Of a stretch of DNA of 64,000 bases, positions 40,925 to 50,200 are shown one piece after another. Every line of letters starts with the position of its first letter. The first letter of the stretch is position 1. The translations under genes and the position numbers were made by a program. The DNA lies in the NCBI GenBank assembly GCA_020634015.1, contig JACKCN010000001.1:231001-295000 (forward strand). Reading direction: 5' to 3'. The stretch comes from Candidatus Delongbacteria bacterium (lineage in GTDB: Bacteria; CAIWAD01). The notes below the pieces were generated by a model, which worked only from the letters and a program-made list of their open reading frames with translations, was not told the origin of the DNA and made no database searches.

Positions 40925-41704
40925 TCAGAAGGAGGAATTGTCGGGCATGTCTTCCTCGTCGGGCGCACTGTGACGCAGCAGGTTGAGAAAGTGGCGACCG
41001 ACACAATAGAGCACGTAGCTGAGCACGATCGGGAAGAGCACCTTGGCCTGGAACAGCAGGATACTGGCCAGAGTGCCCAGCAGCATCAGCAGCAGCACCT
41101 TGTTGCGTCCACTCTCCCTGAAGGTGAGGCGGGGCATGGGATCCACGGGAACCCGGCTGACCATCAGCAGGCTGCAGAGCAGGACCAGCGGCAGCACGAA
41201 GGGACGCAGCACCAGCTCGCCCCAATGGGCCTGGTTGAAGAGAATGAAGGTGGCGATGAGACCGGCGCCCACCGGAATGGGCATGCCACTGAACATGGGC
41301 TTGCTGCTGCTCTCGGTGCTTTCCATGTTGAAGCGCGCCAGGCGGAAGGAGCCGAAGATCAGCGGCAGGCTGGCCACCAGAATGCCCAGCAGCCCCCAGA
41401 AGCGCCCCTGCTCGAACCAGCCCTGGAAGTAGGCGTGGTAGATCAGGATGCTGGGTGCGAGCCCGAACGAGACCACGTCGGCCAGGCTGTCCAGTTCCAT
41501 GCCGAAGTGGCTCTGGCGGTTCATCTTGCGCGCCAGTTTGCCGTCGAGGGCATCGAAGATCGCCGCGATGATGATGAACCAGGCGGCCTGGGTCAGCCCG
41601 AAGGACTCGCCGCCACTGCTGCGCACGACGGCCACCACGGAGGCGAAGCCGAAGAAGATGTTGCAGAAGGTGATCAGGTTGGGAAGGCTGAGAGGAACGC
41701 TCAT
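40925..41704 (-). CDS. pssA: CDP-diacylglycerol-serine O-phosphatidyltransferase
   Basis: A 259-residue membrane enzyme that makes phosphatidylserine. The CDP-alcohol phosphotransferase motif is complete: Asp54-Gly55, Ala58-Arg59, Gly68, Asp72 and Asp76 (within DALDGKLARKMNRQ and FGMELDSLAD). Six or more TM segments follow. It overlaps psd by 4 bases, so phosphatidylethanolamine synthesis is encoded as one unit. Confidence 0.95.
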   Translation of the reverse strand: MSVPLSLPNLITFCNIFFGFASVVAVVRSSGGESFGLTQAAWFIIIAAIFDALDGKLARKMNRQSHFGMELDSLADVVSFGLAPSILIYHAYFQGWFEQGRFWGLLGILVASLPLIFGSFRLARFNMESTESSSKPMFSGMPIPVGAGLIATFILFNQAHWGELVLRPFVLPLVLLCSLLMVSRVPVDPMPRLTFRESGRNKVLLLMLLGTLASILLFQAKVLFPIVLSYVLYCVGRHFLNLLRHSAPDEEDMPDNSSF

Positions 41705-42360
41705 GGAAGTTCTCCGATCTGGGTGTTGCCGGCCAGGACGCGGTCACCCAGGTTGACCTGGATGCGGGCGTCGGCGGGCAGGAAGTGATCCATGCGCGAA
41801 CCCAGCTTGATCATGCCGTAGCGTTCGCCGCGTGCCAGGCTCTGGCCCGGCTGGACCCAACCGACGATGCGGCGGGCCAGAAATCCTGCAATCTGGGTCT
41901 GGGCGATCCGGCGGGGCATGCCGCGGGAGTCCAGGACATCCAGCACCAGGGTGGAAGCCTCGTTCAGTTCCGAGGACTTCTCGTTGAATGCCATCAGGTA
42001 GGCACCGGGGCGGTACTCCACCCGCACCACCGTGCCGGCCAGCGAGGCCCGGTTCACATGCACGTTCAACGGGCTCATGAACACACTCACCTGCACCGCG
42101 GGACCCTCGAACCAGGCACAGCTCTCGAGCTGGCGGATCTGGATCACCCGTCCGTCCGCTCCCGAGAGAACCGCCCCCGGAGCCGCATCGCTGTGGCGTT
42201 CGGGATCACGGAAGAACCAGGCGAGAAACAGCCCAAGGAACGCGAACAGCAGGGTCGGCAGCCAGAACCAGTTGCCCACCGAGACCACTCCCCAACCACT
42301 GACGAGCGCCAGCAGCAGGAATGTGGCCACGGGAGTCCGGCCTTGGGGATGCAGTGTCAC
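41701..42360 (-). CDS. psd: Phosphatidylserine decarboxylase (short, archaeal-type)
   Basis: A 219-residue proenzyme with an N-terminal membrane hairpin (FLLLALVSGWGVVSV and LLFAFLGLFLAWFF). Self-cleavage should occur in KLGSRMD between Gly187 and Ser188, the serine becoming the pyruvoyl group. FMSPLNVHVNR, with its catalytic His, is present. The start is a GTG at 42360, as the only sensible in-frame start before the membrane region; GGGGGTG precedes it. It makes phosphatidylethanolamine from the product of PssA. Confidence 0.93.
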   Translation of the reverse strand: MTLHPQGRTPVATFLLLALVSGWGVVSVGNWFWLPTLLFAFLGLFLAWFFRDPERHSDAAPGAVLSGADGRVIQIRQLESCAWFEGPAVQVSVFMSPLNVHVNRASLAGTVVRVEYRPGAYLMAFNEKSSELNEASTLVLDVLDSRGMPRRIAQTQIAGFLARRIVGWVQPGQSLARGERYGMIKLGSRMDHFLPADARIQVNLGDRVLAGNTQIGELP

Positions 42361-42504
42361 GCTGGCACCCCCGCAACGGGTCCGGAACCCCGGCGTTCGG
42401 TGGCAGGCGCTGTGGTCTTGGTCACTCCGTGTCCTGTCGTCTGGTTCATGCTGATTCCGCCCGGGGCCGGAAGACCATGACCGTTGCATGCCCGCGCCAT
42501 GCGC

Positions 42505-43209
42505 TCAGGCAATCACGCGTTCCTGGAGACTGCGATAGGTCTCCTCGAAGATCGCGGTGCCCTGTTTCTGGCTGTCGAAGTCCAGCTTCTTGCGGGTCTT
42601 GCGATCCCAGATGCGGCAGGTGTCGGGGCTGATCTCGTCGCCGATGATCAGACTGCTGCCGCTCTTGCCGAATTCGAGCCTCAGCTCGACCAGCAGCAGA
42701 CCACGTCGGTCGAAGAAACTGCGCAGGATCGCATTGGCTTTGCTGGCGATGCGGTGCATGGTGCGCATTTCTTCGACGGTGGCCAGTTTGAAGGCCAGGC
42801 AGTGGCTGTCGTTGACCATCACCATCTGGCCCTGGGCGTGCTTGCGATAGAATTCGATCACCGGATAGTCCAGCACGGTTCCCTCGGCGACTTCGAAACG
42901 CTCGCAGAGATCGGCGGCCGCCACATTGCGCACGTGCACCACCAGCGGCACCATCTCCAGCCGGCGCACCAGCAGGCTGTTGGGCCCCTTGGCCTCTTCG
43001 AAGTGAGTGGGAATGTTGTAGCCACTGAGATAGCTGAACAGCTTGAGGCAGATCGAGGCGCAGATCTCGCCCTTGCCCTCGAAGGAGGCCTTGCGTCGGC
43101 CGGTGGGAGTCTGCACCGTGTCGGTGAATTCCATGGAGCAGAATTTCTCGTCCGCGACGGTGGAGAGCTTCTTGGTGGCTCCCTCGGCGATGATCTGTGG
43201 CTTGGCCAC
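42505..43209 (-). CDS. purC: Phosphoribosylaminoimidazole-succinocarboxamide synthase
   Basis: A 234-residue SAICAR synthetase of purine synthesis. It has AEGATKKLSTV (ATP-binding Lys), FEGKGEICASI, THFEEAKG, VPLVVHVRNVAA, GKSGSSLIIGDEISPDTCRIWD. The start is a GTG at 43209 with AAGGAGGGG in front; the longer frame to 43350 lacks family sequence. It is transcribed apart from psd, 144 bases away. Confidence 0.94.
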   Translation of the reverse strand: MAKPQIIAEGATKKLSTVADEKFCSMEFTDTVQTPTGRRKASFEGKGEICASICLKLFSYLSGYNIPTHFEEAKGPNSLLVRRLEMVPLVVHVRNVAAADLCERFEVAEGTVLDYPVIEFYRKHAQGQMVMVNDSHCLAFKLATVEEMRTMHRIASKANAILRSFFDRRGLLLVELRLEFGKSGSSLIIGDEISPDTCRIWDRKTRKKLDFDSQKQGTAIFEETYRSLQERVIA

Positions 43210-43429
43210 GGCCCCTCCTTCAACTCCAGTGGAATCCGGGCCGTGGGCCGGCGCGCGGTGCGGAACGGCAGCCCCCGGTCCGGGGCCGCAGAAAGTATGA
43301 ATCGACCGAAGCAAAGTCAACGTGGCTGGAAAACCAGAACCCACGCCCATTAATCAAACTTCATTTCTTGTCGTCATTGCGGAGCAAGATCGCAGATTGG
43401 CCGCCCGAGCGCTGGCCCGATGGCTGGCT

Positions 43430-44617
43430 TCAGCCGTCGCGCCCCTGACTTCCGGCTTCAGCCGAGAGCGCGATCGTGAGCACCTGTCCGCCCCGGAAGA
43501 CCTCCAGCACGATCCGATCGCCCACCTTGATGTCCTCCTCCACCAGGATCTGGCGGGCGCGGCTGACGTTGTCCACCAGCTTGCCGTTGATCCGCAGGAT
43601 CACATCGTCCTTGCGCAGTCCGGCCTGGGCCGCGGGGCTCTCCTGAATCAGCGAAACGACCCGCACTCCGGCACTTCCCGGGAATCCCAGGCGCCGCAGG
43701 TCGGCGGGCGTGAGGTCCATGATGTTGATCCCGGTCCAGACATCGCGGTTGACGAAACCCTGAGTGAGCAGGTCGTTCACGATCGAGACGATCCGGTTCA
43801 CGGGAATCGCGAATCCCAGTCCGACACTGCCTCCGTTCTCGGAGTAGATCATCGTGTTCACGGCGATCACTTCGCCGCGCACATTGACCAGCGGCCCTCC
43901 CGAGTTGCCCGGGTTGATCGCCGCATCGGTCTGGATCATGTCCTTGTAGATCCGGTTGTTGTCATTCAGACCGAAGTTGCGCCCCTTGGCGCTGACCACA
44001 CCCACCGTCACGCTGGGCCGGCTGTCGGCGAACAGCCCGTAGGGATTGCCCAGGGCGATGACCCATTCCCCGATGATCAGGCTGTCGGAGTTGCCGAGCG
44101 CCACCGTGGGATAATCGCTGCCCTTCATGCGCAGCACGGCCAGGTCGGAGAGGTGATCGCTGACCAGGAGCTCGGCCTGCTCGGCCCGTCCGTCGGGCAG
44201 TGTCACCAGTATCTGGGTGGCGTGTTCCACCACGTGTTCGTTGGTGACCACGATGCCGTCGGAGGTGAGAATGAACCCCGTGCCCATGTTCTCCACCGGA
44301 CGTTCCACCACCCGGTCGGGGAAGAACAGTCTGAGAAAGGGATCGGAATAGGGACTGCGCTCCACGCGCCGCTGGACCTGGGTCACGTTGATGCCCACCA
44401 CGGCCGGCTCGACGCGAGCCACCGCCGCCGTGATCAGGCTGCCCGTGACACGCGAACTGCCCAGAGACAGGCTGTCAGCCACGACCACCACGGGATCTCC
44501 GGCACCCGGCCCACGCACGGGAAAGAGATCGGGCAGCAGGGCTCGCAGCAGCCACAGACCCAGGGCGATGCCAAGGGCAATCCAGATGCCTTCGAGGAAG
44601 CGGGTGAAGAACTTCAT
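43430..44617 (-). CDS. htrA: HtrA/DegP-family serine protease
   Basis: A 395-residue envelope protease. One N-terminal membrane anchor (GIWIALGIALGLWLLRALL) is followed by a trypsin-like domain with His128 (TNEHVV), Asp158 (SDLAVL) and Ser239 (NPGNSGGPL), and one PDZ domain (GVRVVSLIQESPAAQAGLRKDDVILRI). The single PDZ and membrane anchor resemble DegS. It degrades misfolded envelope proteins. It follows the transaldolase gene by 49 bases. Confidence 0.94.
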   Translation of the reverse strand: MKFFTRFLEGIWIALGIALGLWLLRALLPDLFPVRGPGAGDPVVVVADSLSLGSSRVTGSLITAAVARVEPAVVGINVTQVQRRVERSPYSDPFLRLFFPDRVVERPVENMGTGFILTSDGIVVTNEHVVEHATQILVTLPDGRAEQAELLVSDHLSDLAVLRMKGSDYPTVALGNSDSLIIGEWVIALGNPYGLFADSRPSVTVGVVSAKGRNFGLNDNNRIYKDMIQTDAAINPGNSGGPLVNVRGEVIAVNTMIYSENGGSVGLGFAIPVNRIVSIVNDLLTQGFVNRDVWTGINIMDLTPADLRRLGFPGSAGVRVVSLIQESPAAQAGLRKDDVILRINGKLVDNVSRARQILVEEDIKVGDRIVLEVFRGGQVLTIALSAEAGSQGRDG

Positions 44618-44666
44618 GGTCTCCGGGTGGAAAACGGGACGACTCCGGTTCGCTGCTCGGTGTCGC

Positions 44667-45314
44667 TCAGGCCTTGGGGACCGACTCCCAGTCCTTGAGG
44701 AACTGCTCGATGCCCTTGTCCGTCAACGGGTGACGCGCCAGCTGCTGGATCACCTTGAAGGGAATGGTGGAAATGTCGGCGCCCAGGCGGGCCGACTCGA
44801 GCACATGCATCGAGTGACGGATGCTGGCCACGATGATCTCGGTGGAAATGGCGTAGGCGTCGAAGATCTGGCGAATCTCGGCGATCAGAGCCATGCCGTC
44901 CTGACCGATGTCGTCCAGACGTCCCACGAACGGACTGACGAAGGAAGCGCCCGCGCGGGCGGCCATCAGCGCCTGGATCGAGTTGAAGATCAGGGTCACG
45001 TTGGTCTGGATGCCCTCGTTGGCCAGCGCGCGTACCGCCTTGAGACCCTCGGTGGTCATGGGAATCTTGACGCAGACATTCTTGTGCAGGGGCGCCAGTT
45101 CGCGGCCTTCACGGATCATGCCCTCGGCGTCCAGGCTGACCACTTCGGCGTTGACGGGACCATCCACTTCTTCGCAGATCTCGAGAATCACCTCGCGGAA
45201 GGGGCGCCCGGTCTTGGCGATCAGGGTGGGATTTGTGGTCACACCGGCCAGCAGGCCCAGGCGATTGGCTTCACGGATCTCGTTGATGTCCGCGGTGTCA
45301 ATGAAGAATTTCAT
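44667..45314 (-). CDS. tal: Transaldolase (small, FSA-like family)
   Basis: A 215-residue TIM-barrel enzyme of the small transaldolase/fructose-6-phosphate aldolase family. The Schiff-base Lys83 is in CVKIPMT; MKFFIDTADINEIREAN and GVTTNPTLIAK are the N-terminal motifs, and FVSPFVGRLDDIG follows. Transaldolase and F6P aldolase activities cannot be separated with certainty here. It overlaps truA by 4 bases. Confidence 0.95.
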   Translation of the reverse strand: MKFFIDTADINEIREANRLGLLAGVTTNPTLIAKTGRPFREVILEICEEVDGPVNAEVVSLDAEGMIREGRELAPLHKNVCVKIPMTTEGLKAVRALANEGIQTNVTLIFNSIQALMAARAGASFVSPFVGRLDDIGQDGMALIAEIRQIFDAYAISTEIIVASIRHSMHVLESARLGADISTIPFKVIQQLARHPLTDKGIEQFLKDWESVPKA

Positions 45315-46240
45315 GGATCGGTCCTTTCTGTCCGGTGTGCCAGATCCTGGCCGTCCGGGAACTGTGTGTTCTGTCTGTCTTCGTACTGATCCTGTCGTGG
45401 CGAGCGCGATATGCCTTCCCAGTAGACACAGGGCGGCAACACCGTCTCGGAAGCGCTGTTCACCTCCCCGGGACGCAGGCCGGTGCGGAAGCGCGCGTAA
45501 TCCACGCGGCAGAGGTGCAGGCCCTCGGGTGGGGCCAGCGGTCCGCAGAGATCCCGGCGACCGGTGGCCAGAATCTCTTCCATGCGCTCCACCGGAAAGG
45601 AACCACGGCCGATCTCCACCAGGGTGCCCGTGATGCCGCGCACCTGGCTGTGCAGAAACCTGTCGGCGCGCAGGTGCAGATGCAGCTCCTGTCCGCTCTC
45701 AAGCAGTTCGGCCCGGGCGAACTCGCAGGTCGCGGTGGGCGGCAGGCTGCGAGTCACGCAGAAGCCCCGGCAGTCGCGTGTACCGCTCAGTGCCGCCAGT
45801 GCCTCACGCATCCGCCCGATGTCCAGCTCATGATGTACACACCAGGCCCTCCGCCGGACGAAGGGATCGGGGCCGCGGCGCAGGCTGTAGCGGTACTCGC
45901 GGGCCTGCGCGCTGTAGCGCGCGCTGAAGCGCTGGTCTTCGAACTCGTGCAGACGGTAGACAAGCACATCCTCGGGCAGCACACGCCGCACGGATTTCAG
46001 CAGGCGTTCACGCGTCACCAGGGTTCGTGCGGGGAAACTGCAGAGACTGCCTTCGGCGTGTACGCCCGTGTCCGTGCGCCCAGCACCGGTGAGTGTGATC
46101 TTCTGGTCCAGAATCCGGCAGAGCCAGTCCTGGATCGTGCCCTGAACCGAGCGCTGGCCCGGCTGGATCTGCCAGCCCACGAAATCCGTCCCATCGTAGG
46201 CGATTTCCAGGGCGAAACTGCGCTCGGGCAGCAGCGTCAT
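45311..46240 (-). CDS. truA: tRNA pseudouridine(38-40) synthase TruA
   Basis: A 309-residue pseudouridine synthase. The catalytic Asp57 is in GAGRTDTGVHAEG; AYDGTDFVGWQIQ and HSQVRGITGTLVEIGRG are family blocks. The ATG at 46240 starts the domain; the longer frame to 46591 has no family match. Residues after about 260 form an unusual polar tail that overlaps the transaldolase start. It is preceded by 199 bases without a gene. Confidence 0.94.
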   Translation of the reverse strand: MTLLPERSFALEIAYDGTDFVGWQIQPGQRSVQGTIQDWLCRILDQKITLTGAGRTDTGVHAEGSLCSFPARTLVTRERLLKSVRRVLPEDVLVYRLHEFEDQRFSARYSAQAREYRYSLRRGPDPFVRRRAWCVHHELDIGRMREALAALSGTRDCRGFCVTRSLPPTATCEFARAELLESGQELHLHLRADRFLHSQVRGITGTLVEIGRGSFPVERMEEILATGRRDLCGPLAPPEGLHLCRVDYARFRTGLRPGEVNSASETVLPPCVYWEGISRSPRQDQYEDRQNTQFPDGQDLAHRTERTDP

Positions 46241-46439
46241 CGGAGAGAACCCTTGCTGTGCGTCGGATTCCGGCCCACTGGGCGCGTGACTCCGGTATTG
46301 ATTTGCTGCCGTACCGACCTGCCCGATCACCTGGCTTGACGGCCCGGCCCCCAATGTAGTCGAACGCCACCGTAAGGGAAACTCCGGCCAGGCCGCCGCT
46401 GAGCTGCCCGGCGGCCCTGTCAGCATAGCCCGGCTCCGT

Positions 46440-47171
46440 TCAGCGCACGTGCAGGGCAAACAGGTAAGCGCACCAGACCAGCCCCAGCGCCAGTGCGAGC
46501 AGCTCGCCGGTGGCCAGCCGGAAACGCCGCAGGCTGACCGGCCGGGTGAGTGGATCGCAAGCCCGGCAGTGCAGGGCGGTCTGCAGGTCATCCGCCCGGT
46601 CCAGAGCCGCCTGCAGAACGGGCAGGGCCAGACCCGCCAGATGGTGCACCCTGGCCATACCTTTCGGAGGCGTGGCCAGGCGGATTCTGCGGGCGCGCTC
46701 GATCCAGCGGCTCTCCTCCTGGATCACGGGCAACAGCCGCCAGGCCAGGGTCAGGGTAAAGACCCAGCGCCGGGCGGGCAATCCAATGCGGGCCAGGGGC
46801 TCGGCACCCAGTTCGAGCACATCCAGTACGTCCTCCGGTCCCGCCAGACGGGCGAAGATCAACGAACAGGCCAGCAGCAGCAGCAGGCGCACACTGATGA
46901 ACAGTGCGGGCACCAGCCCCGTCTGCACCCAACCCTGCCAGCCCGTGGTGCCCCACAGGGGAAGCAGCAGCAGGAACAGCAGGTTCAGGGCCACCATCCA
47001 GCGAAAGCCCAGGAGCGCCAGGCCCAGTTCCCGGGCAGACATCCGCGACACGGACAGCCCCAGCGGCAACCAGAGAAGGGCCGGCAGGAGCTGGAGCGGG
47101 GTGTCCAGCAGCAGCAGGCTGGCCAGAACCAGCACGCACAGTGGCAGCAGGATGCGGGGATTCACATTCAT
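46440..47171 (-). CDS. EcfT/CbiQ-like energy-coupling factor transmembrane protein
   Basis: A 243-residue protein with about five TM segments and the cytoplasmic helices of the ECF T component (VLDVLELGAEPLARIGLPA, VFTLTLAWRLLPVIQEESRWI). The usual Ala-Arg-Gly motif near the end is weak: the sequence reads TALHCRACDPL. No ATPase or S component is nearby, so it may serve a shared ECF module or be specialised. It stands alone between truA and rpoC. Confidence 0.75.
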   Translation of the reverse strand: MNVNPRILLPLCVLVLASLLLLDTPLQLLPALLWLPLGLSVSRMSARELGLALLGFRWMVALNLLFLLLLPLWGTTGWQGWVQTGLVPALFISVRLLLLLACSLIFARLAGPEDVLDVLELGAEPLARIGLPARRWVFTLTLAWRLLPVIQEESRWIERARRIRLATPPKGMARVHHLAGLALPVLQAALDRADDLQTALHCRACDPLTRPVSLRRFRLATGELLALALGLVWCAYLFALHVR

Positions 47172-47228
47172 CCTGGTTCCTCGGTTGACCGGTCAGCTCC
47201 GGCAGTACCCGAGCATTGGCGGCCAAGA

Positions 47229-47258
47229 AAACCGCCCGTTCCTGGAGGGAACGGGCGG
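47229..47258 (-). terminator. Terminator after rpoC
   Basis: A 9-bp GC-rich stem CCGCCCGTT/AACGGGCGG with a loop of about 9 bases, followed on the minus strand by TTTTCTT, 29 bases after the rpoC stop. Confidence 0.88.
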
Positions 47259-47286
47259 CAGGAAATCCATACTGGGAGCGAAGGTA

Positions 47287-50200
47287 TCAGTCGTCGCTGT
47301 CCTGGGCGATGCTGGCATCGGCCAGGGCTTCGGCAGCGGCGGCGGCAGCCAGGGCTTCGGCCTGCTGGCGGCGCAGATCCGGGTCCTCGACATGCAGCAG
47401 CTCGTAGTGCGCCAGGCCCGTGCCCGCGGGAATCAGGTGCCCCATGATCACGTTCTCCTTCAGCCCCACGAGGCGGTCGGTCTTGCCCCGGATGGCGGCT
47501 TCCGTGAGCACGCGCGTGGTTTCCTGGAAGGACGCGGCGGACACGAAACTCTCGGTGTTCAGCGCGGCCTGGGTGATGCCCATCAGCACTGGCTCGTAGA
47601 TCGCGGGCTCCGCGGGACGGGTCGTGGGTTCCACGCCGCCTTCGTTGCTGATGCGGTTCAGCTCGTCGGCCAGGCGCTCGCGCGTGATCACGGCCCCAAG
47701 ACGGAAACTGCTGTCGCCCACTTCCTCGACCACCACCATGTTGTGGATCTCTTCGTTCTGGTGGAAGAAGCGGTGCTTGTCCACCATGTCGTTCTCGAGA
47801 TACTCGGTGTCGCCCGGTTCGGTGATGCGCACCTTCTGCATCATCTGGCGAATGATCACCTCGATGTGCTTGTCGTTGATGGTCACACCCTGGGTACGGT
47901 ACACATCCTGGATCTGGTTCAGCAGGTACTCCTGCACCTTGTTGGGTCCCAGAATCTTGAGGATGTCCTGGGGCACGCTGTTGCCTTCGGACAGGTTGTC
48001 GCCGGCGCGCACCACTTCGCCGTCGTGGACTTCCACGTGCTTGGCGGCGGGCACCTTGTAGGTACGGGCGTCGGCGAAGTCGGGCACCACGGTGATCTCG
48101 CGGAAGTTGGCCTTGATCTCACCGGTCTTGACCTTGCCGTCGATCTCGGTGATCACGGCGGGATCCTTGGGCTTGCGGGCTTCGAAGAGCTCGGCCACGC
48201 GGGGCAGACCGCCCGTGATGTCCTTGTTCTTGGCCGACTCACGCGGCTTCTTGATCAGGGCCGCACCCTGGGAGATGCTGTCGCCTTCCTTGACCATCAG
48301 GTGGCTGCCCACCGGCGGGATGGTGCTGCCCACCTTGTTGCCCTTCTCGTCCACGATCAGAACCATGGGCGTGAGCTTGCGGTTCTTGGAATCGATGATG
48401 ACCAGGGTCTTCTTCTCGCTGACTTCGTCGATTTCCTCGCGATAGGTCACGTCGGGCTGCATGTTCTCGAACTTGACCAGACCGCTGGCCGGGCTCAGGA
48501 TGGTCACATTGTGGGGATCCCACTCGTAGATCGTGGTGCCTTCCTTGATCTGCTGACCGTCCTCGACCTTGATCTCGGCGCCATACGGCACGTTGTACTT
48601 GGCCAGGGCGCGATTTTCCTTGGCGTCCACGATCAGGATCTCGCCGTTGCGACGATTCGTGACACGCACGCCGTCGTTGCGCTCGGTGGTGTGAATCTCC
48701 TCGAAGTGCACACGGCCATTGTGACGGGCCTTGATTTCGGCATCCTTCGACGCCAGGCTGGCCGCACCACCAATGTGGAATGTGCGCAGGGTCAGCTGGG
48801 TACCGGGTTCGCCGATGGACTGGGCGGCCATCACGCCCACGGCCTCGCCCACATGGACCAGATCGTTGGTGGTCAGGTTGCGACCGTAACACAGGCCGCA
48901 CACACCACTCTGCAGCTCGCAGGTCAGCACGCTGCGGATGCGCACCCGGTCGATCACCAGGTTGGCGATCTTCTCGGCCAGCTCCTCGTCAACCATGGTG
49001 TCGGCTTCGGCAACCATGGCTCCGCTGGCGGGATCGGTGAGATCCTCGGCCAGCACACGACCAAGAATACGGTCATGCAGCTGCTCGGTGACTTCCTCGC
49101 CTTCCTTGAGGGCTTCGACTTCAATGCCCATGATCGTGCCGCAGTCGTGGGCACGAATGATCACGTCCTGGGCCACGTCCACCAGGCGGCGGGTCAGGTA
49201 GCCGGCGTCCGCGGTCTTGAGTGCCGTATCGGCCAGACCCTTGCGGGCACCGTGTGTGGAGATGAAGTACTCCAGCACCGACAGGCCTTCCTTGAAGTTT
49301 GCCGTGATCGGGCTTTCGATGATCTCGCCCTTGCCGCCCGTGAGACGCTTCTGGGGCTTGGCCATCAGGCCGCGCATGCCGGCCAGCTGCTTGATCTGGT
49401 CGTTGGAGCCTCGCGCGCCGGAATCGGCCATCATGAACATCGGGTTGAACCCGTCCTGGTCTTCGGCCAGCTTGCGGTTCAGCACCTTGGAGAGGCGGAT
49501 CGAGGCGTGGTTCCAGGTGTCAATCACCTTGTTGTACCGCTCGCCGTCTCGCATGAAGCCCATCTGGAAGGCTTCCTGGATTTCGTCCACTTCCTTCTGG
49601 GCCTTGTCGATGATCGTGTGCTTCTCATCGGGGATCAGAATGTTGGAGAGACCGATCGAGGTGCCGCTGCGGGTGGCCTCGGTGAAACCCAGTTTCTTCA
49701 GCTCGTCCAGGAAGTTGGCCGTGATACCGTGGCCCACGCTGTGGAACACGGTGAAGATCAGCTTCTCCAGCGCCTTCTTGCCCATCGCTTCGTTGAAGAA
49801 GTGACGGCCGCGCACCTTGGCGGGGATGATCTGATTGAACAGCACGCGTCCGGGAGTGGTCTCGACATGCGTGCCGTTCTCCAGGCGGAACTGGATCTTC
49901 GCATGCAGTTCCAGGCTGCCGTGATGCAGGGCGGCACGCAGCTGGTCCAGGTCGCCGAACTTCTTGTCCTCGCCCCGGCGGCCGGGACGCATCTTGGTCA
50001 TGTAGTAACAGCCCAGCACCATGTCCTGCGAGGGCACCGTGATCGGGCGACCGCTGGCGGGGTGCAGGATGTTCTGGTTGGCCAGCATCAGATACTTGGC
50101 CTCGAGCTGGGCCTCGAAACTGAGCGGCACGTGCACGGCCATCTGGTCCCCGTCGAAGTCCGCGTTGAAGGCGGAACAGACCAGCGGGTGCAGCTGGATC

